This document shows, piece after piece, positions 17,676-26,381 of a stretch of 64,000 bases of DNA. Source of the stretch: Pseudobowmanella zhangzhouensis (GTDB lineage: Bacteria; Pseudomonadota; Gammaproteobacteria; Enterobacterales; Alteromonadaceae); assembly GCF_042662685.1 (NCBI RefSeq), contig NZ_JBHSYO010000007.1:372001-436000 (forward strand). Direction: 5' to 3'. The stretch's first letter is position 1. Every line of letters starts with the position of its first letter. The notes below the pieces were generated by a model. The model saw nothing but the letters and a program-made list of their open reading frames with translations, searched no databases and was not told the DNA's origin. A program made the translations under genes and the position numbers.

Positions 17676-19031
17676 ATGCACATACATATTCTGGGCATTT
17701 GTGGCACCTTTATGGGCGGCATCGCCGCACTGGCGCAGGCGCTGGGTCATAAGGTTACCGGTAGTGATGCCAATGTTTATCCCCCCATGAGTACCCAACT
17801 GGAAGCACTGGGCATCAGTCTTTATCAGGGCTTTGACGAAGTTCAGTTTGCCGAGGAACCGGATTTAGTCATTATTGGCAACGCCATGAGCCGCGGGAAT
17901 CCGGCGGTGGAGTATGTGCTGAACCGTAATTTGCCCTACACCAGTGGCCCCCAGTGGCTGCAGGATAATCTGCTGAAAGATCGCTGGGTACTGGCTGCTG
18001 CCGGCACCCATGGCAAAACCACCACATCCGGTATGCTGGCCTGGATCCTCGACTATGCCGGCTTGCAGCCGGGGTTTTTGATCGGTGGTATAGCGCAGAA
18101 TTTTGGTTTATCCGCGCGGTTAGGTGCGGCGCCGTTTTTTGTTATCGAGGCGGATGAATACGACACGGCGTTTTTCGATAAGCGCAGTAAGTTTGTCCAT
18201 TACCGCCCGCGCACGCTGATTATCAATAATCTGGAGTTCGATCACGCGGATATTTTTGCTGATTTAGCTGCGATACAGACCCAGTTCCATCACCTGGTGC
18301 GTATGGTACCCGGTAATGGCCGTATCCTGAGCCCGGCCGGTGTAGCAGCTATCGAAGAGACCCTCGGCAAAGGCTGTTGGTCTGAGCAGGAGCAGCTTGG
18401 CCAGCAATGGTCGCTGGGGCGACACAACGCCGATGGCAGTGAGTTTGAGGTGTGCCTGCATGGCGAGGTGGTCGGCAAGGTGCGCTGGCAATTGATCGGC
18501 GCGCACAATATGCATAATGCGGTGATGGCAGTTGCAGCGGCGCGCCATGCCGGGGTTAAACCGGATCTTGCCTGTGAGGCGTTGGGACAGTTTATTAATG
18601 CCAAGCGGCGGATGGAGATACGTGGTGTGGTGGCCGGTATCACCGTATACGATGATTTTGCTCATCATCCCACGGCGATTGAAACCACGCTGGCCGGGTT
18701 GCGCGCGCGGGTCGGTCACCAGCGCATTCTGGCGGTGCTGGAACCGCGCTCGAATACCATGAAGCAAGGCTCGCTGAAGCACCTGCTGGCACCTAGCTGG
18801 CAGCAAGCGAATATGGCGTTTGTATTTGAACCGTCAGGACTGGACTGGTCGATGCAATCGGTCGCCGGGCAGAGTGAAGTGCCGGTGCAGATCAGTGATG
18901 ATGTCGCCCAATTGGCGCGCGCTGTGGTGGCCGAAGCGCAACCGGGCGATAGTATTTTGGTGATGAGTAACGGTGGCTTCGGCGGGATCCATCAGCAACT
19001 GCTGGAACAATTAGAGGTGAAATTTGGCTAA
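17676..19031 (+). CDS. mpl: UDP-N-acetylmuramate:L-alanyl-gamma-D-glutamyl-meso-diaminopimelate ligase
   Basis: Mpl joins recycled murein tripeptide to UDP-MurNAc, returning cell-wall pieces to peptidoglycan synthesis. The 451 residues fit the family. Visible are the N-terminal nucleotide fold HILGICGTFMGG, the ATP loop AAGTHGKTTTSGML, the Mur-ligase central block VIEADEYDTAFFD and the C-terminal DDFAHHPTA. It overlaps ubiX by eight bases, so the two are translated from one transcript. Confidence 0.97.
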   Translation: MHIHILGICGTFMGGIAALAQALGHKVTGSDANVYPPMSTQLEALGISLYQGFDEVQFAEEPDLVIIGNAMSRGNPAVEYVLNRNLPYTSGPQWLQDNLLKDRWVLAAAGTHGKTTTSGMLAWILDYAGLQPGFLIGGIAQNFGLSARLGAAPFFVIEADEYDTAFFDKRSKFVHYRPRTLIINNLEFDHADIFADLAAIQTQFHHLVRMVPGNGRILSPAGVAAIEETLGKGCWSEQEQLGQQWSLGRHNADGSEFEVCLHGEVVGKVRWQLIGAHNMHNAVMAVAAARHAGVKPDLACEALGQFINAKRRMEIRGVVAGITVYDDFAHHPTAIETTLAGLRARVGHQRILAVLEPRSNTMKQGSLKHLLAPSWQQANMAFVFEPSGLDWSMQSVAGQSEVPVQISDDVAQLARAVVAEAQPGDSILVMSNGGFGGIHQQLLEQLEVKFG

Positions 19032-19644
19032 ACAAATCACGCTGGCGTTTAGTGGCGCGTCTGGCGCGCCTTACGGGTTGCGTCTGTTAGAAATCCTGCT
19101 CAAGGCGGATTACCAGGTGTTTTTATTGGTGTCATCGGCAGCGCGGGTGGTGCTGGCGACCGAGCAGGATCTGAAGCTGGCGGCCAATCCTGAACAGGCT
19201 ACCGAGCAACTCAGCCAACTGTATGCAGCGAAACCCGGGCAGTTACGTGTATGTGGCAAAGACGAGTGGTTTTCGCCGGTGGCCTCTGGCTCGGCTGCGC
19301 CAAAGCAGATGGTGATTTGCCCGTGTTCGACCGGCACTCTGTCGGCGATTGCCTGTGGTGCCAGTGATAACTTACTGGAACGCGCCGCCGATGTGGTTAT
19401 CAAGGAAAAAGGCCAGTTGATTGTGGTGCCGCGCGAGATGCCATTGTCGACCATCCACCTGCAAAATATGCTGACCCTGTCACAAAATGGCGTGACTGTG
19501 ATGCCAGCCGCACCGGGCTTTTACCACAATCCCCAATCCATCGCCGATCTGGTGGATTTTGTGGTGGCGCGGATTCTCGATCATCTGGGTATCGAACAAA
19601 GCATCATGCAACGCTGGGGTTACGATCAGCGACAGGGTGAATAA
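19024..19644 (+). CDS. ubiX: Flavin prenyltransferase UbiX
   Basis: UbiX attaches a dimethylallyl group to FMN to make the prenylated flavin used by the decarboxylase UbiD in ubiquinone synthesis. The 206-residue protein starts with LAFSGASGAPYGLRLLE and contains CPCSTGTLSAIACG and PREMPLSTIHLQNM, all hallmark blocks. The start is TTG at 19024, inside the end of mpl, with AGAGGTGA just upstream; no better ATG exists before the conserved N-terminus. ubiD is not in this window. Confidence 0.96.
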   Translation: MAKQITLAFSGASGAPYGLRLLEILLKADYQVFLLVSSAARVVLATEQDLKLAANPEQATEQLSQLYAAKPGQLRVCGKDEWFSPVASGSAAPKQMVICPCSTGTLSAIACGASDNLLERAADVVIKEKGQLIVVPREMPLSTIHLQNMLTLSQNGVTVMPAAPGFYHNPQSIADLVDFVVARILDHLGIEQSIMQRWGYDQRQGE

Positions 19645-19704
19645 CGTCCAAACGTAACCAATTGTTAATACTGGTTTTCTAGAGCCGCAGTAGTGCGTAA
19701 GCTG

Positions 19705-19731
19705 TTCCCTGTCTGAAAATCCAACAGGGAA
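19705..19731 (+). promoter_or_regulatory. Hairpin that hides the ribosome binding site of the DUF418 gene
   Basis: TTCCCTGT (19705-19712) pairs perfectly with ACAGGGAA (19724-19731) over 8 bp, loop of 11 bases. The 3' arm contains the Shine-Dalgarno AGGGA, seven bases from the ATG at 19737. Folding would block ribosome loading, as in RNA thermometers or protein-controlled leaders. No T-run follows, so it is not a terminator. Confidence 0.55.
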
Positions 19732-19736
19732 GTAGC

Positions 19737-20939
19737 ATGCAGTTAAGTACCCAATTAAATGAGCGCATTGAGTCGCTCGATGCCCTGCGCGGCCTGGCCG
19801 TGCTGGGGATCCTCGCCATGAATATCGTGTTTTTTGCCATGCCGCAGGCGGTGTATATGAATCCGGTGGCTAACGGGGCAATGGACGCGACCAGCCAATC
19901 TCTTTGGATTGCCAACTACGCCATCTTTGCTGAAAAATTCTATGCGTTGTTTTCTGCATTATTTGGTGCCGGGATTGCCATGATGGCCGAACGCGCCTCG
20001 CGTAACGAAACTTCGCCAACCGGGCTGCATTACCGCCGTATGTTCTGGTTGATGATGTTTGGTCTGCTGCATGGTTATGTGTTGTGGTCCGGCGACATTC
20101 TGTTCGTTTATTCGGTATGCGGCATGCTGGTCTATCTGCTGCGCAACCTCACCGTGTTCAACCTGATTGCCATCGGCCTGATTGCCAATGGCTTGCTGGC
20201 GTTATTGATGATGTTGATGGGCCTTGGCTGGGAGCATATGACCCCGGAGCAAATGGCGGATATTCAGCGCATGATGGCGCCGGACGCACAACAACTGGCG
20301 GACGAAGCGCATATGCAATTAGGCAGCTGGTGGGAGCAAACGCCACTTAGGGTAGAAACCACCTTCCAGTATCAGATCGGCTTTGTGGTGTTCTCGATTT
20401 TCCGCATGGGCGGCATTATGTTGCTGGGTATGGCGTTGTACAAATCCGGCGTACTGACAGCGGCGCGTTCTGCCGGTTTTTATCTGGTTAATGCCCTCGT
20501 GTTTATCGCCCTTGGCTGGTTTATCAGTTATCAGGGCGCGATGGGCATGATTGCCAGTGATTTTGATCTGAAAGTCGTTTATGCCACCGGTGGACAATAT
20601 AACTATTGGGCCGCGCTAATCACTGCCTGGGGCTACCTGTGTGGGATGATGTTACTGGTTAAGCAGCGTCATGTGATTGCCCGCACGTTGATCCCGGTCG
20701 GACGTATGGCATTTACCAACTACCTGACACAAAGCATTATCGGTGCGTTCCTATTCTACGGCTGGGGTCTGGGCTGGTATAACAGCATGACTCGCGCCGA
20801 ACTGTGGATCGTGGTTGCGACTATCTGGGTGGTGCAAATTATCTGGTCGCATGTATGGCTGAAGTCTTTCCGTTATGGTCCGTTTGAATGGGCATGGCGC
20901 AGCCTGAGCTACCGCAGCATGCAACCGATGCGGCGCTAA
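19737..20939 (+). CDS. DUF418 family membrane protein (YeiB-like)
   Basis: A 400-residue polytopic inner-membrane protein with about 9-10 hydrophobic helices. The N-terminal stretch RIESLDALRGLAVLGILAMN and the later FSALFGAGIAMM belong to the DUF418/YeiB family, related to membrane acyltransferases; no substrate is known. The C-terminal third (GRMAFTNYLTQSIIGAFLFY) is the DUF418 domain proper. Its stop codon overlaps the esterase start (TAATG), so the two form an operon. Expression may be controlled by the hairpin just upstream. Confidence 0.88.
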   Translation: MQLSTQLNERIESLDALRGLAVLGILAMNIVFFAMPQAVYMNPVANGAMDATSQSLWIANYAIFAEKFYALFSALFGAGIAMMAERASRNETSPTGLHYRRMFWLMMFGLLHGYVLWSGDILFVYSVCGMLVYLLRNLTVFNLIAIGLIANGLLALLMMLMGLGWEHMTPEQMADIQRMMAPDAQQLADEAHMQLGSWWEQTPLRVETTFQYQIGFVVFSIFRMGGIMLLGMALYKSGVLTAARSAGFYLVNALVFIALGWFISYQGAMGMIASDFDLKVVYATGGQYNYWAALITAWGYLCGMMLLVKQRHVIARTLIPVGRMAFTNYLTQSIIGAFLFYGWGLGWYNSMTRAELWIVVATIWVVQIIWSHVWLKSFRYGPFEWAWRSLSYRSMQPMRR

Positions 20940-21751
20940 TGAAGCGGGTGCGTTGGATCCTGGCCTTATTAATAGGGGGGGTGAACATGTCGTCTTATGC
21001 GCAACAGCCCCCTTGGCTGGATCTATTTGCCGCCCATCAGGGCGAGTCGATTGATTATCGTGTGCTGTATCCACAGGACTACCAGCCTGAAAAGCGTTAT
21101 CCGCTGATTTTTTTTCTGCATGGCGCCGGTGAGCGGGGCGAGGATAATCAGGCTCAGCTTACCCACGGCGCGGGTCTGTTTGTGCAACATCGCGCGGACG
21201 CTCAGGCGATTGTGGTGTTCCCACAGGTACGCACCGATGATTACTGGGTAAATGCCAATATCAACCGCCAAAGCGACCCCTTTGAATTTGAATATTTATA
21301 TGACGGCCAACATCCGCTGACACCCACACCTGCGATGACCGGGCTGTTGACGCTGGTCGACAGTATGATTAGCCGTAAGGATGTGGATCCTACCCGGGTT
21401 TACGTAATGGGTTTATCTATGGGGGGCATGGGCACGCTGGAGATTGTGGCCCGTCGTCCGCATACCTTTGCGGCGGCTATCGCCATTTGCGGTGGTGCAC
21501 GCACCGATATCGTCAACCTTTACCGTCAGAGCCTGCCGATTAGGTTGTATCACGGTGAGCAGGATCGGGTAGTGATCCCGCAGTTTTCCCGCGATCTGTA
21601 CGCCGCCATGCGGGCGCGCGGGATGGATGTGAGTCTGACGTTGTACCCCGACACTGGCCACGATAGCTGGCACAATGCCTTTGCCGAACCCGATCTTCTC
21701 AGCTGGTTGCTGAGTCAACGACTGAACGGCGGCGATATCCGCGCAGAATAA
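20939..21751 (+). CDS. Secreted alpha/beta-hydrolase, esterase/dienelactone-hydrolase-like
   Basis: A 270-residue protein with a signal peptide (ending near SYA-QQ). The oxyanion region FFLHGAGERGED, nucleophile elbow GLSMGG, acid HGEQDRVV and histidine TGHDSWH complete a Ser-Asp-His triad like that of LpqC-type polyhydroxybutyrate/feruloyl esterases and short prolyl-oligopeptidase-like hydrolases. The exact substrate is unknown. I choose ATG 20939, which overlaps the DUF418 stop; the open frame before it lies inside that gene. Its last 53 bases overlap the convergent gene at 21699. Confidence 0.82.
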   Translation: MKRVRWILALLIGGVNMSSYAQQPPWLDLFAAHQGESIDYRVLYPQDYQPEKRYPLIFFLHGAGERGEDNQAQLTHGAGLFVQHRADAQAIVVFPQVRTDDYWVNANINRQSDPFEFEYLYDGQHPLTPTPAMTGLLTLVDSMISRKDVDPTRVYVMGLSMGGMGTLEIVARRPHTFAAAIAICGGARTDIVNLYRQSLPIRLYHGEQDRVVIPQFSRDLYAAMRARGMDVSLTLYPDTGHDSWHNAFAEPDLLSWLLSQRLNGGDIRAE

Positions 21752-22112
21752 GCGTGGCGAGCAGCACCGTGAGGATATAAGCGGCTAAGACCAGGCTTAA
21801 TTGCACAAACCACCTGGCGCGTTCAGGGGCGGCAATAAAGTTAAGCTGTAGATTGCCCGCCAGCCATACACCCAGTGGAAACCAACTCAGTGCTGCAATT
21901 ACAGCCAGTATCGATAATACGGCTAACACGCCCCGTGCTGGCGCAAGTAAACGACTCAACCATGCACCACTGAGATAGGCCAGAATGGCAACCAGGTTGC
22001 CAAGCGGTATGTTGCCCGGCAGCATCCAGTTCAGCCAAGGACCGGTGAAAAAGGTCAGTGCCAGACAGCAACTGATAAACAAGCCGCTACTGGCCAATAT
22101 CGTATGATTCAT
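21699..22112 (-). CDS. Small four-helix membrane protein, function unknown
   Basis: A 137-residue hydrophobic protein with four likely membrane helices (about 5-25, 35-55, 60-85, 100-125) and a charged tail. I do not recognise a family. Its start overlaps the stop of the alpha/beta-hydrolase gene by four bases (ATGA), so it is the third gene of the monooxygenase operon. Its 3' end runs 53 bases into the convergent esterase gene, which is unusual but both frames look real. Confidence 0.65.
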   Translation of the reverse strand: MNHTILASSGLFISCCLALTFFTGPWLNWMLPGNIPLGNLVAILAYLSGAWLSRLLAPARGVLAVLSILAVIAALSWFPLGVWLAGNLQLNFIAAPERARWFVQLSLVLAAYILTVLLATLILRGYRRRSVVDSATS

Positions 22113-23038
22113 CGGTCATTCCCTAAGGTGCTTAGTCTGGCAGATTGTACGTGTTGGTGGATGATCTGAGTTAGGTCTGGTGCCAGGGCTTCACTGATGT
22201 AGTGTCCCATGCCCTTAATGCTGCGATGCTGAGCGTTAATGATGGCTTTGGCAGTAGCCAGCCCGCCGCTGGGATGTACAATCGGATCTTTATCGCCGTG
22301 GATGACCAGCGTGGGCACACGTACCTGCTGAATTAAGCGGGTGCGGTTACCGGATTTTATGATTGCCGCCACCTGACGGGCAGTGCCTTTGCTCTCATCC
22401 GCCATTGCGCCCCGCTCCCAGGCGAGGGCTGCGTAGGCGATGGCGATGTCTTCATCCATCGGGAAGCCGCTATCGGAAATATGCCGCGCCATGTCGAGAT
22501 ACTTACTGATAGCCTGCTGCTTGGTTTTGGCTCCGGGCTGAATCAGTTTCCACATGGTGGAAAACGCCGGTTGCCCAACGGTACGCGCCCCGGTGGTGGA
22601 GAATATTGAGGTCAGGCTCAGGCAGCGCTCAGGGTAAAGTGCTGCAGCGGTTTGCGCGATCATGCCACCCATAGACATGCCCACCCAATGGGCCTGTTGG
22701 ATGCGCAGATGATCCAATAAGGCGATGCTGTCGGCTGCCATATCAGAAAGATCATAGGCACCATCTAGCTTGCGGCGCAGCAGTAAGTCCAGCACGCCGG
22801 GCGTTGGCGTGGTTAAGTGGCTGCTTTGCCCCACATCGCGATTATCAAACCACACCACGTGGTAGCCCTGTTCAACCAGGTTATCAATCAAACCTTGTGG
22901 CCAGTAAATCAATTGCAGGCCCAGGCCAAGCACCAGTAAAACCGTGGGGTTATTCACGTCACCGGCGGTGCGGTAACACAAACGCACGTTGGCTGGCGTG
23001 GTACAGAATTGCTCGAGGGTGGCATCGCTAAAATTCAC
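22109..23038 (-). CDS. Cytoplasmic alpha/beta-hydrolase
   Basis: A 309-residue hydrolase without signal peptide. The elbow GMSMGGMIAQ holds the nucleophile serine, HGDKDPIV the acid, and GMGHYISEAL the histidine. Overlapping both neighbours by four bases, it is tightly coupled to the flavin monooxygenase upstream. Baeyer-Villiger enzymes make esters or lactones; a partner hydrolase typically opens them, so I infer that these two act in series on a ketone. Confidence 0.85.
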   Translation of the reverse strand: MNFSDATLEQFCTTPANVRLCYRTAGDVNNPTVLLVLGLGLQLIYWPQGLIDNLVEQGYHVVWFDNRDVGQSSHLTTPTPGVLDLLLRRKLDGAYDLSDMAADSIALLDHLRIQQAHWVGMSMGGMIAQTAAALYPERCLSLTSIFSTTGARTVGQPAFSTMWKLIQPGAKTKQQAISKYLDMARHISDSGFPMDEDIAIAYAALAWERGAMADESKGTARQVAAIIKSGNRTRLIQQVRVPTLVIHGDKDPIVHPSGGLATAKAIINAQHRSIKGMGHYISEALAPDLTQIIHQHVQSARLSTLGNDR

Positions 23039-24525
23039 GCGGCTTGTCCTTTATTGGTCGTGAGCGGATAAAAGTGCAGCTCGGGATCGGTGACCGCATC
23101 CTTTTTAAGTATTTTAACGTCTTCGAAATAATCCATCGACATCACCCAGGGGCGGGCTGGCCCCTGGCGCGGTAACTCATCCAGTGCACGCTTTATATAG
23201 CCGGCGTCAAAATCCAAAAGCGGCCGGGTTGGCATCGCCGGATCACTGACTTTGGCCAGGTACACCGCGTAGTCGTGCTCATCCATATACTGCAAAATCC
23301 GGCAAAAATGCTGACTTAACAGGTCAACTTTCAGGGTCCAGGATGCGTTGGTATAACCGACGGCAAAGGCAAAATTAGGCACGTCGGACAGCATCATGCC
23401 GCGAAACGCTACGGTGTTTTTCAGCACAACAGGCTGGTTGTTCACCGACAGCTGAATGCCGCCAAAAGGCAGAATATTTAAGCCGGTCGCGGTGACGATG
23501 ATATCGGCATCCAGGTGCTGACCGGATTTAAGTAAAATGCCGTTGGCTGTGATGCGTTCAATTTGGTCGGTGACGATATCCGCCCGTGCGGTGTTGATCG
23601 CCTCGTACAAATCGCCGTCCGGCACGGCGCACAGGCGCTGATCCCAGGGGTTGTAGGGTGGGGTGAAATGTTTATCGACTTCATAGCCCGCCGGCAGGGA
23701 CTTGCGGTTTACCCAGCGGATCAGGCGCTTGGCCAGGTTGGGAAAACGAATGCAAAAGCGCCACAGATAACGCTGCTTGGCGATATTTTTACGCCGCGTT
23801 AAAGCATAGGCCCAGTCAGCGGGCAATATAGCCCGCAGCAGATTAGCAATTTTATCCTCGGCCGGTACCGGCAGAATGTAGGTGGGAGTGCGCTGCAACA
23901 TAGTCACATGGGCCGCCTCTTTGGCCATAGCGGGCACCAGCGTAACCGCCGTAGCGCCACTGCCAATCACGACTACTTTTTTACCCTGATAATCGAGATC
24001 ATCCGGCCAGTGCTGGGGGTGAATTAACTGACCGGCAAAGTCTTGTTCGCCACTAAAATGCGGGCGAAAACCTTGCTCATAGTTGTAATAGCCACCGGCA
24101 CAGAACAGCCAGCGACAATACAGAGTTTGCCGGGTGCCATCGCCCTGTTGCACCGTCACCTGCCAATAGGCGCCGTCGCTGTGCCAGTTGGCGGCAATGA
24201 CTTTGTGCTGATAACGGATGTGCGCGGATATGCCGTATTCGTTGGCGGTGTTACGCAGGTAGTTAAGGATCGACGGAGCATCGGCAATGGCTTTATCTTC
24301 TGTCCAGGCCTTAAACGCAAAGCCGAAAGTATGTAAATCTGAATCACTGCGAATGCCCGGATATTTAAATAAGGCCCAAGTACCACCGCTGTGCTCACGG
24401 GCTTCTAAAATCGCATAGGTTTTGTGCGGATTGGACTTTTGCAGGTAATAAGCCGCACCGATGCCAGAGATGCCGGCACCGACGATGAGGACATCCAGCC
24501 AGGGCTGGGGAAGTGATTCACGCAT
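23035..24525 (-). CDS. Flavin-containing monooxygenase of Baeyer-Villiger type
   Basis: A 496-residue FAD- and NADPH-binding enzyme. It has the N-terminal FAD fold VGAGISGIGAAYYL, the NADPH fold VIGSGATAVTLVPA, and between them FAGQLIHPQHWP, which fits the Baeyer-Villiger fingerprint FxGxxxHxxxWP. Such enzymes insert oxygen next to a ketone carbonyl. It is the first gene of a three-gene operon with four-base overlaps. The natural ketone is not visible from sequence. Confidence 0.9.
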   Translation of the reverse strand: MRESLPQPWLDVLIVGAGISGIGAAYYLQKSNPHKTYAILEAREHSGGTWALFKYPGIRSDSDLHTFGFAFKAWTEDKAIADAPSILNYLRNTANEYGISAHIRYQHKVIAANWHSDGAYWQVTVQQGDGTRQTLYCRWLFCAGGYYNYEQGFRPHFSGEQDFAGQLIHPQHWPDDLDYQGKKVVVIGSGATAVTLVPAMAKEAAHVTMLQRTPTYILPVPAEDKIANLLRAILPADWAYALTRRKNIAKQRYLWRFCIRFPNLAKRLIRWVNRKSLPAGYEVDKHFTPPYNPWDQRLCAVPDGDLYEAINTARADIVTDQIERITANGILLKSGQHLDADIIVTATGLNILPFGGIQLSVNNQPVVLKNTVAFRGMMLSDVPNFAFAVGYTNASWTLKVDLLSQHFCRILQYMDEHDYAVYLAKVSDPAMPTRPLLDFDAGYIKRALDELPRQGPARPWVMSMDYFEDVKILKKDAVTDPELHFYPLTTNKGQAA

Positions 24526-24667
24526 GACATTATCAGTTTGTTATTGGGTCATTATTCACCAGCATACCCTGAGCGCAGGTCGGCGCAAACCCTCTACCCG
24601 ATCCAATTAGGTGTTCGGAAAAAAGTCCGCTAGGATCTGGCAACAATCTGCTTTTTAACGAGTTTTT

Positions 24668-25126
24668 ATGAAGATACGGATATTACTCAGCCTGCTGGCT
24701 GCCATTGTCACCACGCCTGCATGGGCCGACCCGCAAGAGTTTGATGCGGCACTGGCCGACAAATTAGGTGCCGATCAATATGGCATGCGTTCTTATGTAC
24801 TGGTTACGTTAGTTACTGGGCCGAACGACGCCACCCTCACCGATAAAGATGAGCGCAACAAGGTATTTGCCGGCCATTTTGCCAATATGGGGCGACTGGC
24901 GGATGAAGGAAAACTGGTACTGGCCGGCCCGTTGATGGAGTCGCCGCCTAAGCGTGGACTGTTTGTGTTTAACGTCGCGACCATTGAAGAAGCCGAAGCC
25001 CTGGTGAAAACCGATCCGGCCGTGGCGGCAGGTGTGTTCAACTATGAACTGACCAAGTTTTATAGTTCTGCCGCGCTGATGTTAATCAACGAAACCCACA
25101 AGAAAATTCAGAAGACGGATATTTAA
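24668..25126 (+). CDS. Secreted YciI-like protein
   Basis: A 152-residue protein with a signal peptide (cleaved near AWA-DP) and a YciI-like ferredoxin-fold domain (about 38-140). The patterns FAGHFANMGRLADEGKLVLAGPL and DPAVAAGVFNYEL are typical, including the His that is conserved in YciI proteins. Most family members are cytoplasmic, so export is notable. Function unknown; perhaps an enzyme or small-molecule binder. A terminator follows. Confidence 0.85.
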   Translation: MKIRILLSLLAAIVTTPAWADPQEFDAALADKLGADQYGMRSYVLVTLVTGPNDATLTDKDERNKVFAGHFANMGRLADEGKLVLAGPLMESPPKRGLFVFNVATIEEAEALVKTDPAVAAGVFNYELTKFYSSAALMLINETHKKIQKTDI

Positions 25127-25162
25127 TCACCTGCGAACTAATATAAAGTCGCCAGAGTCAAC

Positions 25163-25185
25163 AAAGCGCCCACGGGCGCTTTTTG
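25163..25185 (+). terminator. Terminator after the YciI-like gene
   Basis: Stem AAAGCGCCC / GGGCGCTTT with a tight loop and T-run. The remaining sequence to 25372 holds the leader of the next gene and is AT-rich; I see no gene in it. Confidence 0.85.
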
Positions 25186-25372
25186 TGCATGTGCAGAATT
25201 AGCACTTTGCAGTTCTCCACGTTCATAACTTAGTCAATCCATTTCAGTGGCGTTATCGTGATTTTTTAGACCCTAAATGCTTGATATAAAAGCTTTTTAG
25301 AAGATACATTGAGCCAGTCAAGGAACAACTTTTTCGTATGTAATTCGTTAAAGATTAGGAGGACGTTAAAAT

Positions 25373-26230
25373 ATGCATTGGAAGCCTAAAGGATGGATAG
25401 CCATTATTGTTGGCATCATTTTTCAGCCATTTGTTTTCCTTTATGTTAATAGACCCAGATTATTTTGGTGTTATTTTTGTGCTTCAATCGTAGTTACGTT
25501 TCTTGACTATTTATTGCACGGTAATTTAGTTAAAGACAGCATATTTGAGTACACATATCTAAGTTGGTTATTCATAGTAATTTGTCCTATACACGCGTAC
25601 AAAATTACAAAGTCTTACGATTCAAACCAACTAAGAAATTGGTATACGCGATGGTGGGCTATACCTTGTATTTATGCCGCGTACTTTATTCCGATTTTCT
25701 TATTCAGAGCCTTTTTGTTTGAGCCCTTTAATATTTCTGCATCATCGATGAGTCCTACTTTGAATGTTGGAGATCATTTAATAGTGAAGAAATGGGGGTT
25801 TGGTGGTTATTCAACGTATGGAATTGACGTTGTAAACACTGATCTGGCTGATGAGATGCTAGTTCAAAGAGGTCATATTTATGTCTTTTACCCTCCCAAG
25901 TCGATAAATCCATATGTTAAGCGTGTTATTGGATTGCCCGGTGATCTTATCGAAATAAGAGAAGATATAATTTATGTGAATGGAAATGCCCTATTGTCAA
26001 AACTTGTCTCTGAATCGGCTAACGAAAAAATATTTCGAGAGACTTTTCAGGATAATAGCTATTTAATTCAAAGACTCCCTTCACGACCTTATAATGTGAA
26101 CAGCACAATTAGGGTCCCAGAACACCATTACTTCTTTCTTGGTGACAACAGAGATAATTCTGCCGACAGCCGTATTTGGGGGACGATTTCAGGTAAGAAT
26201 TTTGTTGGAGAAGTAATTTATGTGTTTTGA
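25373..26230 (+). CDS. Accessory signal peptidase I, AT-rich gene
   Basis: A 285-residue membrane-anchored serine protease of the LepB family that cleaves signal peptides. After two to three N-terminal helices (roughly 5-110) comes box B SASSMSPTL with nucleophile Ser125, box D YVKRVIGLPGD with general base Lys183, and box E GDNRDNSADSR. All catalytic residues are present. It is not in the usual lepA-lepB-rnc setting, so it is an extra copy. Its base and codon use is much more AT-rich than both neighbours (many TTT, ATT, AAT codons), which suggests transfer from elsewhere. AGGAGG precedes the ATG at a proper distance. Confidence 0.9.
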   Translation: MHWKPKGWIAIIVGIIFQPFVFLYVNRPRLFWCYFCASIVVTFLDYLLHGNLVKDSIFEYTYLSWLFIVICPIHAYKITKSYDSNQLRNWYTRWWAIPCIYAAYFIPIFLFRAFLFEPFNISASSMSPTLNVGDHLIVKKWGFGGYSTYGIDVVNTDLADEMLVQRGHIYVFYPPKSINPYVKRVIGLPGDLIEIREDIIYVNGNALLSKLVSESANEKIFRETFQDNSYLIQRLPSRPYNVNSTIRVPEHHYFFLGDNRDNSADSRIWGTISGKNFVGEVIYVF

Positions 26231-26381
26231 CGAAGGAATTTTTATCAATCGTAAGGACAGTCGCCCACTTTATGGTCAGGATTTGTTTCCCGCGTTGTGG
26301 TTTGTAGGCCTGTACTGTTAAATCCAGACTCATTGCCAACAGGCAACTGAATTGTCGCACAAGGCGCCCAGGTGAGCGCGA

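Noticed and set aside
18264..18806. 180-codon frame antisense to mpl
   Set aside because: Opposite a clear mpl gene; His/Gln/Arg-rich composition typical of a shadow frame.
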